DNA from: Cephalotus follicularis
Lineage: Eukaryota > Streptophyta > Magnoliopsida > Oxalidales > Cephalotaceae
Assembly: GCA_001972305.1 (NCBI GenBank)
Contig: BDDD01001680.1
Location: forward strand, 65,388-129,387
DNA length: 64,000 bases
Reading direction: 5' to 3'
The notes under the pieces are model-generated. The model worked only from the letters and a program-made list of their open reading frames with translations, had not been told where the DNA came from and ran no database searches. Shown one piece after another: positions 10,131-21,323 of the stretch; position 1 is the stretch's first letter; every line of letters starts with the position of its first letter. The position numbers were made by a program, and so were the translations under genes.

Positions 10131-13100
10131 TGACACGCCCCGTTCCCGAGCACCCCCACCCCAGAACGGCCGTGCCAGGTGGAAGGATCCCTCACCTAGA
10201 TCCCTAACCAACCCCCAACAACAACAAGACTAACGCTAAAGCCAGGGAAGACGTTAAAAACGCGCTGCCGAGGAGAGCCGCGTTCCCCAGGACAAACGCA
10301 CCCAAGGCATAAAAACAAGGAATACCAGAGCAGGGAGGAGGAATTTCCCATCTCCTCAAAGCCAAAAATGCCTCGCATGGCAGAAGAAACACACGGCAAA
10401 GAAGGGACAAAGAAGGAAGGGTAAAACTGTAAAGTAACCCTTACTTAAAACCATCCCCAAAGCTCACCGTTTAACTAAAGAAAACACATACAACACCCAC
10501 TTAGCAAACGCACTGTTCAACTAAAGGGACACACACAACGCCCACTGCCCAAACGCACCGTTCCACTGAAGGAACATGCCAGGGGAGGGAGCCAGGGCAA
10601 GGAACGCAACACTACGTCTTGACTGGGGTCCCGGGCAGGGGATGCCAACACAACATGACGTAACACCAAACGGGCCTGCGCCCCATCCTAAGACATGCCT
10701 TCCTAGGACGAACCATCATCGGGCATGTCCTCATTGGACGACAACTTCGGACATGTCCTCCACGGGCATGTCCTCCCCAAGGCATGACCCATACAAACAA
10801 GGTTATGCCCGGGCACAAGAAAACGACTATGCTTAACAAAAGGCTAAGCCTGGGATCAACACAAGGGCCCGGGACAAACGCCAAGAATATGGGACAACTA
10901 CCCGAGGTCCCCCAAACGCTCAAACTACACTACAGAGATGAAATCTCACACCGGCCAAGCACCCATGGGATCCACCAGGGCTCACCCACCAAAACGTCTC
11001 CAGGGACCGAGCTGGTCCAAGGTCGGGAGGTCGAGCAAAACTAAAGAAAACTGCTAACTCACACTTAACGCCTACGGCATGCTCGAGGACAACACCCGGG
11101 GATGCCACCAAACCTCAGATTAGGGTCAACCAACCCAGCTGCAAGGTCAACCTATGGTTTGACCAACCACGAACACTGCCACCCCTTCCCAAGCATCTCA
11201 ACAGAGGTGCCACGCACGAAAGGGCCCAGGGAGAAACACTACAGTTTCACCAAGGCCAGGGCTAGGGAGACCTGCTCCTCTGCCCAGGGTCAAACAACCC
11301 ACAAACTCATATGTCGTCCCTGCACACCCAAACACTAAGCAAAAACAGCGCCAGGGCTGGGAAAACAGCACAAACAACAAAGTATATATAACAAAAGAAA
11401 AGAATTATATACACGGTCCCGGGCAAAATGCCAAGGACGCCCAACATTCAAGAGTTAAACATATGTTTACAGCAAAGGGATTAAAAGGCATAGACATAAC
11501 AAAAAAACTATACGACAAAACCCCAAGAATGTCCCCAAAAGCATGAAGGTGCCCGTGGCCTAGGAGCCATCCTAAGGTGCTGCATCCGGCGTCTATCTCT
11601 CTCAACAAGCTGTCCTTAGTGGATCTCAAGAACACTGATGCCATGCTCCCTCTGTACACAAAACCGAGAGGGGATTAATCCAACTGACTAGTGAGTAAGA
11701 TCAAGGAGTATCCTGGGCAACCCACTTCCACCGGGGTGCCAAGAGTCAAGGTGAACGTGCCCTGCCCCAACTGGGCCGAGGACAACCCATATCGACTACT
11801 CAACAAAACAAGACAGGGGTGAAAATATACAAGGATATCAATGAAAAAGAAGACCCGAGGAGACGTCAGAGCTACCAACTCAATGACCGACCTCAAGGAA
11901 AGAAGATAAACAACAGTTTATATGTCAGAACATGCATGGGATCCAAGGATAAACAAAAGATCAACTCTTCAACAATTATCAAGGGGACTACTGGTACTGT
12001 ATCAATCACAAGCACATTCCACACACGCACATGCACACATCGACTCACACACTTCCATAGCCGGAACCACCTCGGCAGCATAAATAACAACTCCGTTGAC
12101 ATTCTATCAACGCGGTATTGGGCAACAGGACTGAAAACATCCCTCATATACTCATATAGATACCCACTTTCAGAGCACCGCATGAACATCGGTAGAAGGG
12201 CTATGAAAGCTCTCCTCCCCTGGCAAATCATACGTTAGCGCGCCTCACTACATGAACCTCGATCGAGGGGCTACGCAAGCCCACCCCCGTCGGCAATCAC
12301 GAGCTCAGCACTACACCAGGTGAACCTCGATCGAGAAGCTACCTCGTCGGAAATCACATAGCATTAATATCGTCCAAGGGGCCCGAGAATCACCGCTCAG
12401 CTCCACCCTTGACGAGATAACAGAGGAGAACCTCGGCTCAGAGGTAAGTGTATCACCACTTAGACCATAGCGTGCCGACAATCTCATACATAACCAAGTA
12501 ACCAGCACCTAGTAACCAGTACCCAAGGACAACAACACATGATATCAAATAAAGCATGAATACTTAAACAAAAGGGGAAACAACAAGTTCAACCAAGGCA
12601 TTGAGCCACCAGCTCAAAAATAACAGTATTCGCATGCAATATCAACAAGATGACAGGAGAAGAAATCCTAGTCAAAGATAATATCATGGAAGGACATATA
12701 CTTTCTCAGCTAGTTTCCTTGTTGCGCAGGCTCCGTGCCTAGATCTTCCTCTGCAAGACAAACACACAACAACGCTTAGCTACCTTGAACAACATCTCTG
12801 AAGCTATGCATGAACCACAAACATCCATGAAAACCAAGGCGAAGCTCTTCCTCGGCCTCAAAGGTCGTGCCTGCCAACCATGCGACGCACCAAAACGTAC
12901 TGAGGAGGACACTCACCTGCTAGACGCGTAGACGGGTGAAAGAAAGTTCCAACCTCAAACAGCGCTCAATGTTTCAAAAGAAAGATGAAGAAGAAAGATG
13001 AAAGATGAAAGCTTACTCTCCCAAATGCTTCTTCAGACGTAATATGATGGATATGATATCTGTCAAAGTCAACTATCAAGCTTCCAAAGCAAGCTTTGCA

Positions 13101-13292
13101 CATATCCCAACACCATCTAAACAACTCTTATCTCTTAATCCATCAAACCTTTGTGCCTCCACCAAACCCAAACCAACCAACACTTACCCAAGGAAAAGAG
13201 TAGCATAAACCAACCACAACCAAGGAGAAAAGAAAAAAAAATTCCCCCAGGCCCAAACATCAATTTATCCAAAATTAATGCAGGTCGTTACC
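10131..13292 (-). mobile_element. Gypsy-1 3' LTR
   Basis: Starts TGACACGCCCC and ends GGTCGTTACC, next to the polypurine-tract complement. It aligns along its length with 18238-24050 minus the inserted solo LTR. Open frames in it are unsupported. It contains a cluster of CATGTCCTC words (10690-10790) and three diverged units built on GAACCTCGATCGAG (12180-12360). Confidence 0.9.
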
Positions 13293-13307
13293 TCCTCCCC
13301 CCTTAAG
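13293..13307 (-). other. Gypsy-1 polypurine tract
   Basis: Plus-strand TCCTCCCCCCTTAAG is the complement of a purine run ending at the 3' LTR on the minus strand, the primer site for plus-strand DNA synthesis. Confidence 0.8.
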
Positions 13308-13318
13308 AAATTTTGTCC

Positions 13319-14757
13319 TCAAAATTCCAGCTCTGGTCCAGGGAACAAGTAAGGATAACGCTCCCTCATTTGGTCCTCACGTTCCCAGGTAGCCTCTTCT
13401 GCTACATGGTTTGTCCACAAGATCTTCACAAAGGGAATGGTCTTGTTCCTCAAAACCTGTTCTCTTCGGTCTAAGATCTGCTCTGGGGCTTCCTTATAAG
13501 CCAACACTGGTAAAACCTCTTCAGCCAACTCCACTGGCTCGGTCAACACATGGGAAGGATCAGCAATGTATTTCCTCAGCACAGATACATGGAACACGTC
13601 GTGCACCCTGGCCATTCCCTCAGGAAATGCCAGACGATAAGCCACTGGTCCGATCCTTTGCACAACCTCAAAGGGACCTATGTACCTTGGGCTAAGCTTC
13701 CCACGCTTGCCAAAATGAACAATCCCTGTGTAAGGTGATACCCTGAGGAAAACCTTGTCACCCACAGAGAATTCAAAGTCCTTTCGGCGCTTGTCTGCGT
13801 AGCTCTTCTGCCTACTCTGGGCCGCACCCAAACGGTCTCAGATCACCTTCACCTTTTCTGCGGCGTCTTGTACCAACTCTTGTCCTAGCAACTGGCATTT
13901 TCCCACCTCATTCCAACACAAAGGAGTTCGACAACATCTACCATACAAAGCCTCATAAGGAGCCATACCAATGCTCACCTGGTAGCTGTTGTTGTAGGCG
14001 AACTCGATCAAAGTCAAATGGTCATCCCAACGTCCTCGAAAATCCATGAAACAGGCTCTCAACATGTCCTCAAGAATCTGGATAGCACGCTCAGACTGCC
14101 CATCGGTCTGAGGATGGTACGCCGTACTGAGTCGCAACTCCGTACCCAACGTCCTTTGCAAGCTACACCAGAATTTTGATGTGAACCTCGGGTCTCTATT
14201 CGAAACTATGCTGCTGGGGATCCCATGTAACCTGATCACACCATTTACATACAACCGCGCTAACTTGTCCAAACTGAAGTCCTTTCTTATAGGTATGAAG
14301 TGATCAGACTTGGTCAAATGATCAACAATTACCCAAATTGCATCATGCTTACTCCTCGTTCGAGGAAAACCAGTGACAAAGTCCATCAATATGTTGTCCC
14401 ATTTCCACACTGGAATAGGAAGCCGTTGAAGAAGACCTGAAGGCTTCTGTCGCTCTACCTTCACCTGCTGGCACGTCAAGCACCTTGCCACAAACTTGGC
14501 AATCTCACGCTTCATGCCCCGCCACCAAAAAGATTGCCTTAGGTCATGATACATCTTGGTACCCTTAGGATGCATTGACCAAGGAGAACGATGAGCTTCT
14601 TCTAGGATCTCCTTCTTGATCGTCTCAACATGTGGCACACATATCCTTTCCCCAAACATCAGAGCACCGTCACCCCTGATGTGGAAGTCAATTCGATAAC
14701 CCTCTCTGAATTGTTTCAACAACTTGGCCAACCTCCAGTCCTTCTCTTACAATCCCC
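13319..14757 (-). pseudogene. pol: Gypsy-1 integrase with chromodomain-type C-terminus
   Basis: The order is an HHCC zinc-binding region (HRSPWSMHP ... CLTCQQVK), the DDE core, a GPFEVVQRIG-type C-terminal fold (13319-13831), and a chromodomain-like tail. The second catalytic Asp lies in what is normally an SDRD word; here it reads SNRD (AAT codon), so the core is probably dead. The Glu in GQSERAIQ is present. A TGA at 13838-13840 replaces an expected Arg codon. TAG and TAA stops sit between this part and the RNase H segment. It would insert element DNA into chromatin in the nucleus. Confidence 0.9.
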
Positions 14758-14761
14758 GGAT

Positions 14762-15893
14762 CTACTCTTCCCAAACAGACCTCACTTGCAGAGAAGCCAA
14801 CACAGCTCCACTATCCCCGGTAGACAGCTCTGCCCTCAAAGACCTCAACTGTTCCAACATTGGCAAGTAAACCAACCGTACATGAGCCAAGGAAGCAGAG
14901 GACTTCCTGCTCAACGCATCAACATCCACGTTGGCCTTACCAGGATGATACTCGATGGTACAGTCATAATCCTTAATGAGCTCGATCCATCTCATCTGCC
15001 TCATGTTCAGATGTGGTTGAGAAGACAAATACTTCAAACTCTGGTGGTCAGTAAAGATCTAGCAGACCTCACCATACAGATAGTGACGCCATATCTTCAA
15101 AGCAAAAACCACCGCGGCCAACTCCAAGTCATGCGTAGGGTAGTTGAGCTCATGAACCTTCAACTGCCGAGAAGCATAGGCAATAACCTTACCTTCTTGC
15201 ATCAACACACAACCAAGGCCGTGCAAAGAAGCATCACTGTAAACCACAAAACCAACCCCTAGAGAAGGAAGGGTCAACACCGGAGCTGACGTTAACCTAT
15301 CCTTGAACGTCTGGAAGCTCTTCTCACAGTCCTCTGACCAAACAAACTTCACATCCTTCCTTGTCAACTTCGACAGAGGAGCCGCTATTACCGAGAATCC
15401 CTCTATGAACCTTCGATAATAGCCAATAAGTCCAAGGAAACTGAGCACTTCATGTACGCTCTTGGGTCTTTCCCAGGCCAACACAACCTTAACCTTCCTC
15501 GGGTCTACTTCAACACCTTGGCCCGAGATCACATGGCCCAAAAACACAACCCTATCCAACCAAAACTCACACTTACTGAGCTTAGCATACAACCCATGGT
15601 TCCTCAAGGTCTGCAAAACAATCCTCAGGTGTTCCTCGTGCTCAGCCATACTCCGTGAGTATACCATCACATCGTCTATGAACACCACCACAAAGGTGTC
15701 CAAGAAGGGTTGGAACACACGATTCATCAAATCCATGAAAACAGCCAGTGCATTGGTTAAACCAAACGGCATAACTGAGAACTCATAGAGACCATAACGA
15801 GATCTGAAGGATGTCTTCAGAACATCCTCTTCCTTCACCTTCAACTGGTGATATCCAGACCGAAGATCTGTCTTAGAGAACACACAAGCGTCT
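14762..15893 (-). pseudogene. pol: Gypsy-1 reverse transcriptase C-half and RNase H
   Basis: 15059-15883 carries the RT palm ([20 protein letters not shown]), an intact FIDD version of the YxDD catalytic motif, the thumb ([10 protein letters not shown]), and the start of RNase H ([23 protein letters not shown]). 14762-15037 continues RNase H and the linker ([22 protein letters not shown]). A TAG at 15059-15061 separates the two parts. This enzyme copies element RNA into DNA and removes the RNA strand. Confidence 0.92.
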
Positions 15894-15895
15894 CA

Positions 15896-16735
15896 CAACT
15901 GATCAAACAAGTCATCTATCCTTGGCAACGGATACTTGTTATGTACAGTGACCTTGTTCAGTTGCTTATAGTCGATGCACAAGCGCATAGCTCCATCCTT
16001 TTTCTTCACAAACAGGAGCGGAGCACCCCATGGAGAACTACTAGGTCAGATAAATCCCTTATCCAGCAAGTCTTCCAACTGTACCTTAAGCTCTTTCAAC
16101 TCTACAGGTGTCATGCGGTAAAGAGCAAGGGATATAGGAGCCGTACCAGGGATCAACTCGATCTCAAAGTCTATTTCCCTATCTGTAGGAAGACCTGGTA
16201 ACTCGTCTGGGAAGACATCGGGAAACTCACAAACCACGGGTATGTCCCCTACCTCTGGCTTAGTCATCCAAGTATCCACCACATGAGCTAAGAATCCTTG
16301 CACACCTTTATCCAAAGCCTTACGTGCAACCATAGCTGAGATCAACTTCAGAGGTACCGAGCGTTGCTCGCAAACTAGCTCCATGCCTGACTCGTCAGGC
16401 AAGAAAAAGGAAACAACCTTATGCGAACAATCGACCACTGCTACGTGCCTTACCAGCCAATCCATGCCCAGGTTGGCATCAAAGTCCTCAATCTTGAAGG
16501 GAATAAGGTCAGCTACAAAACTCTGTCCCTTGATCACAACATCACAACCCCTGTAGACTCGTCCTACACGGTAACTCTGGCCTGTAGGAACAGATACATC
16601 GATCTTTTCCTCCAAGGAACTCAACACTCCATATGCATGTATGCAAAATCCATGGGCAACAAAGGACAAAGAGGCTCCCGTGTCAAAAAAAACCGTGGCA
16701 TCTCTGCCGAAGATAAGAGCCTTACCTATATCCAC
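15896..16735 (-). pseudogene. pol: Gypsy-1 protease and RT N-terminus
   Basis: An aspartic protease with active-site DTGAS near the N-terminal end is followed by the DANLGMDWL and CEFPDVFPDELPGLP linker that joins plant chromovirus PR to RT. RT fingers continue in the same frame up to a TGA at 16046-16048 (after GFI) and resume to a second TGA at 15893-15895. Both stops fit single C to T changes. Confidence 0.9.
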
Positions 16736-16915
16736 GTCCGCGGATCCAAGAGCATCATCTCTGTTCAGAGCATAGACTCTAGCTGTTGTCGCTGGTCTAC
16801 CTTGCTGACGACTTCCACCAGCCCTGGATGATCCCGCTTACGAAGCAATTGATCCACCTCTGGCTCCCACAGGTTGTCTATTAGAAGTAATCGATCCAGG
16901 TGTCGTCGTGGTCTG

Positions 16916-17116
16916 CTAGACTTGTGGATAATTCCTCTTGAAGTGGCCAACCTGGCCACACTGGAAGCATTCACGGGTATCTGTCTTACAGTTGCCAAAG
17001 TGGAATCGACCGCACTTCTGGTACTTAGGAGGCTGTTGAGAAGCCGATGAACTCTGGTGCCTGTTCTGCTGCGCACCACTGGCTGTAGGAGGATTCATCT
17101 GCTGCGGAGAAAACAT
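16916..17116 (-). pseudogene. gag: Gypsy-1 gag zinc knuckle
   Basis: The segment has the plant chromovirus double-cysteine pattern CGRFHFGNC followed by CFQCGQVGHFKRNY. The last Cys of the CX2CX4HX4C knuckle is replaced by Tyr, a change that needs one G to A transition, so zinc binding is probably lost. The knuckle normally binds element RNA in the virus-like particle. Confidence 0.85.
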
Positions 17117-17227
17117 CCCCTTGCCATCAGTCCTCGCATGTCCTCAGTTTCCACCGTCAGCTTGCTAGTTGGGGTACCGTTTGCTTCATTTCCCTTGTCC
17201 TCTAGAGGAACCCTCCCCTTGAGCAGA

Positions 17228-18108
17228 CTACTGTCCATCTCTCTTCTGTCCCCTTTCCTGGCGATTCCTCTGTTCCATGATACTCTGCTCAACCCTCTTG
17301 GCAGATTCCACCATATCTCCAAAGAAAGTCCAGTTGATTACAGCCACAGTATGTCTCACCTCGGGATTCAGCCCATCCAAGAATTTCTCACATCTCTCCT
17401 CTTGGTCTGCAACTAGAGCCTGAGCAAAATGAGACAACTCCATAAAAAGGTATTCATATTGGGTCACAGTCATACTCCCTTGACGCAAATGCAGAAACTC
17501 TCTCCTCTTCCCCTTCACGAAGGTAGCCGGGAAGAAGTATTGACGGAACTCCCGCTTGAAGACATCCCAATTGATCATAGCAACATCAGTGTGCCTAGCT
17601 TGGAGAGCTTCCCACCAATGAAGAGCATTCTTCCTTACCAAGAAGACGGTAAGTCCAACGCGTGAGTCGCGGAAACTCCCATATGTACAAAAAGAATCTC
17701 AAGATGATTCAGCCATGCCTCAACATCTGCTGGATCATCTGTTCCCTCAAAAGTTGCAGCACCTAAACGTTGCAGACGTTCAACTGGTAAAGCTTGAGGT
17801 CGAGAACCACTCAAAGCTTGTGCTATCATCGTAGCAAACTGCATACATTCTGGTTAACCACCTATACCAATCAGAGGAGGTACCTGCGCTGTTGACTGCG
17901 CTGCCGGGACCTCAGCTGCCACAGCTGGTCCAGTCTCTTGTTCAACCATTCCAAGGTTAGCCTGCACACCAGGTCCTACAGGAGGCAGTTCTTGATCCAC
18001 ATTTGGTGGGGAGGTCTCTCTTCCTCTACCCTGACCATGTCCTCTGGCTGGGGAGACCCCTCGTCCCCTACCCACGCCACTTCCTTGAGTCTGACGCAGA
18101 GGCACCAT
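17228..18108 (-). pseudogene. gag: Gypsy-1 gag capsid region
   Basis: The N-terminus at 18108 is Gly/Arg-rich (GRGRGVSPARGHGQGRGRE). The middle piece (17635-17844) has the ADVEAWLNHLEILF helix, and 17228-17641 has the retrotransposon gag core (ALHWWEAL, FKREFRQYFFP, EYLFMELSHFA). A TAA lies between pieces one and two, a frame change occurs near 17650-17690, and a TAG follows at 17228. The start ATG lies about 110 bases inside the PBS, as expected. Confidence 0.88.
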
Positions 18109-18220
18109 CTACCTTCACATGCACAGTTAGGACATAAATAACATGTATACTACATGAAATGCAATGCATGCATACCCCCAAAAGTCTCCCAAGAAAACAC
18201 AAGGAAACTAAACCGGCCTC

Positions 18221-18231
18221 TCTGATACCAA
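18221..18231 (-). other. Gypsy-1 primer binding site (initiator tRNA-Met)
   Basis: Plus-strand CTCTGATACCA is the complement of TGGTATCAGAG, the standard plant retrotransposon primer site for the initiator Met tRNA, six bases inside the 5' LTR end. Confidence 0.9.
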
Positions 18232-18740
18232 AAAGCTAACACACCTCATTCCCGAGCACCCCCGCCCAAGGAAGGCCGTGCCAGGTGGAAGGATCTCTCA
18301 CATGGATCCCTAACCAAACCCCAAAAACAACAAGGCTAACGCTAAGGCCAGGGCAGGCGTTAAAAAAGCGCTACCGAGGAGAGCCGCGCTCCCCAGGTCA
18401 AACGCACCCAAGGCATAAAAACAAGGAATGCCTGAGCAGGGAGGAGGAATTTCCCATCTCCTCAAAGCCAAAAATGCCCCGCATGCCAGAAGAAACACAC
18501 GACAAAGAAGGGACAAAGAAGGAAGGGTAAAACTATAAAGTAACCCTTTCTTAAAACCATCCCCAAAGCTCATCGTTTAAATAAAGAAAACACATACAAC
18601 ACCCACTTAGCAAACGCACCGTTTAACTAAAGGGACACACACAACGCCTATTGCCCAAACCCACCGTTCCACTAAAGGAACATGCAAGGGGAGGGAGCCA
18701 GGGCAAGGAACACAACACTATATCTTGCCTGGGGTCCCGC

Positions 18741-21323
18741 TGTCACACCCCGTAATTCCATTCCATTCCATTAGAGACAACATATGTGGTGATATCAGGT
18801 ATAAAATAATAATCCAGTAATTATAATTAACATTCAACATTCATAAGACCATAGCGGAAGCATTCCAATAGCCGGATTATAAATAAAAGTCATCCGCACG
18901 CAGCCCATACTGCGTGCTTGTACAATACCAACAATTATCCTATTACATATAGGAAATGTAAAGCATAACAACAACGGAGTATGATCGTTCGTTACAAATA
19001 CAATACATAGAGAATAACAACCTTAACAAATAGAAGCTCTCCTATAGGCTTCAGCAGCACCTCCCCGAATGCCTTCACTTAATCTGAAATTGTAGGGGTT
19101 AGCCGTTGTCCTCACTTGTCTAAGTAAGAATAATGCATGATAAGGAATATATAAATGCAACATGTATGACAATTTATATTTAAAATAACATATTTAAGTA
19201 TTCCAATATATAAGCAATCATGCCAAGTGGCCATAGACAATGCAATTCAAGAATACCGCACAAGAGTACAATCAATCAATACAGTGGTTTGGGTGTCACA
19301 TGTCGCTAACTCCTAGCACCAACTGCGCACCACCTAACTATCACCCTACACTCCGAAGATGACAGATCAGGTCAATTCTGCCGGCAATTAGCGGCATGTA
19401 ACAATCAGGATCCGCATTGCAGATAAGTATGGTGGAAGCTCTAGCCAACTCCTGGCACCTAGGACCACCCCGTAGCCAGTGATGTCTCCTATCACTCGAC
19501 TAACGGCAATAACATAGACAAATAATTCAATCAATTCAATAATAATATTACATAAGTTTATGATATGTAATATAAGGTTGTTTTTCTTTGAAACATTTAA
19601 CAATTCAGTAATCGTACATCTCGTTGGAGGAAAACAATATTCAGTACAGTAACAGTACCTCTCATAGGAGGAAAATCAATAACTCAGTTGATAATCAGTT
19701 TTCATTTTGAAACAATAAGAAGCAAAACCATATTTGTGCTTATAGCACTAGTTGGTTCAATCCTTTGAAAGTAAGGGAACAATAGTGTTTATGAACACCC
19801 AAACTAGTATATACTAATTGTAACAGTAGCATATACAGCAAAATAATAAGGTACAGTAGCAATTCAAGGATTCAATAAGGTCATTAGCATACCATAGTCA
19901 TTCTTACACAACTTTCACAAGGAGTGCATACGTTGTTTAATTTCTGAAATGTAATTATATAAGGCTAGGATTGACTGTTTCAGTCATCCCATATGGAGGC
20001 CAGGGTAATTACATTCAATTTAAGGCCTAAACAGTACCTATATCAGAAATTTATCTCAGGACAGTCGACTGTTCCCGAGAACAGTCAGTTGTTTTGATTT
20101 AGTAGTCGACTGTTTGTTCTTAACAGCCGACTGGTTTGATTGAGTAGTCGACTGTCATGAAGAACAGTCGACTGCTTTGCCCAGAAATCGGCAAGCAGTA
20201 ACAGGGCATGCATGTTCAATGTCCAAAATACTAATTCAACAACACATGCAATCAAACAGGAAATTATCCACACATGATATGCACATTATATCTTCGAAAA
20301 CATGTCAATACCCCTACCTCAATTGCTATCCCGGAATCAAATTGAGTTGATTCCTCTCTTTGAGTTCCAAGTCCTTCACCCAACTCAATTCTCCAAAATC
20401 CAGTAATTAATCTATATGGTTGCATGTATACAGGTTTAGATATCAACACAACTACGTTCATCTAGTTATCTAGTCATGATAACAACAAAATCGGAACCCG
20501 GAGCTTACAATCAATTTCCAAGTTCCATTTTCCATTTCCTAACTAAAGCAAGTTAAATCTCCAATTTCCAGGTTTATTACTGATGATCACGTTTAATCAG
20601 TAGGGTTATAGAACGAATACGCTACTGTTTAACTATAACTTGAACAATAACAGAACTTGGAGCATACCAGGAATCAAAACTTCAACTCCTCCTTTGAACT
20701 CCAATCCTTCAACATGCATCCACTTGCCAACACTTACTGTCCAATGCGTTTTCCTTCTCTCTCAAGTGTTTCCAACACTCCTTTCCATCCCTCAGTAGCT
20801 GATATAAAGGTTTCAAACCTTAGAACTCGCCAGATTCCATTAATTCAGCCTTCTCCCTTCTCTCTCTCTCTTACATACACATGTCTTTCTATGCTATTTC
20901 CCACCTGTTTTTACAGGCTGCAGATATGCAAGTCTTGCAGAAGGAATAGAGGACATGCAAGGCATCCCCCTTGCATGTAGTTACAGCTCCTGACTCGCAT
21001 AACACCTGTCCATCAAGCACTGCCTCTGCTCTGTCTCACATGCATGCACAAACACATGTTCTGTGCCGTTCCAGTCTACTGTATTTACCTGGCAGTCGAC
21101 TGTCCACTCCACGCATCAACCAGTCTACTGTTACCCTGTGACAGTCGGCTATTTAAGCTGATTTTAAGGTTCCTTAAGTTTGTTTAACTAATTTGCATCT
21201 CAATTCAACCCAAGCATTCACTAATCACAATTCTTATGATAATTGGACAAATAATCTCAATTAAAATGTATATTTTATTTAAATTGGAGCAATATACATT
21301 AATTGAAAATCGAGGTCATTACA
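18741..21323 (-). mobile_element. Solo LTR (gypsy type) nested in the Gypsy-1 5' LTR
   Basis: Starts TGTCACACCCCGTAATTCC and ends GAGGTCATTACA; on either side the Gypsy-1 LTR text continues as in the other LTR (GGTCCCG then GCAGGGGATGCC). No coding domain lies inside. The solo LTR at 56468-57184 is a shorter member of the same family with matching ends. The flanking five bases (CCCGC and TTGCA) do not match, so the TSD is mutated or the ends were altered. Length about 2.58 kb. Confidence 0.85.
20062..20172. repeat. 20-21 bp array of AGTCGACT palindromes, six copies
   Basis: CAGTCGACTG-type cores start at about 20062, 20082, 20103, 20124, 20145 and 20165. Four keep a full GTCGAC and two are degenerate (CAGTCAGTTG, CAGCCGACTGG). 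Three more variants lie at 21096-21150 in the same solo LTR. Confidence 0.8.

Noticed and set aside
10196..12508. Several 60-140 codon frames in the Gypsy-1 LTR
   Set aside because: Not conserved in frame in the partner LTR; LTR sequence is non-coding here.
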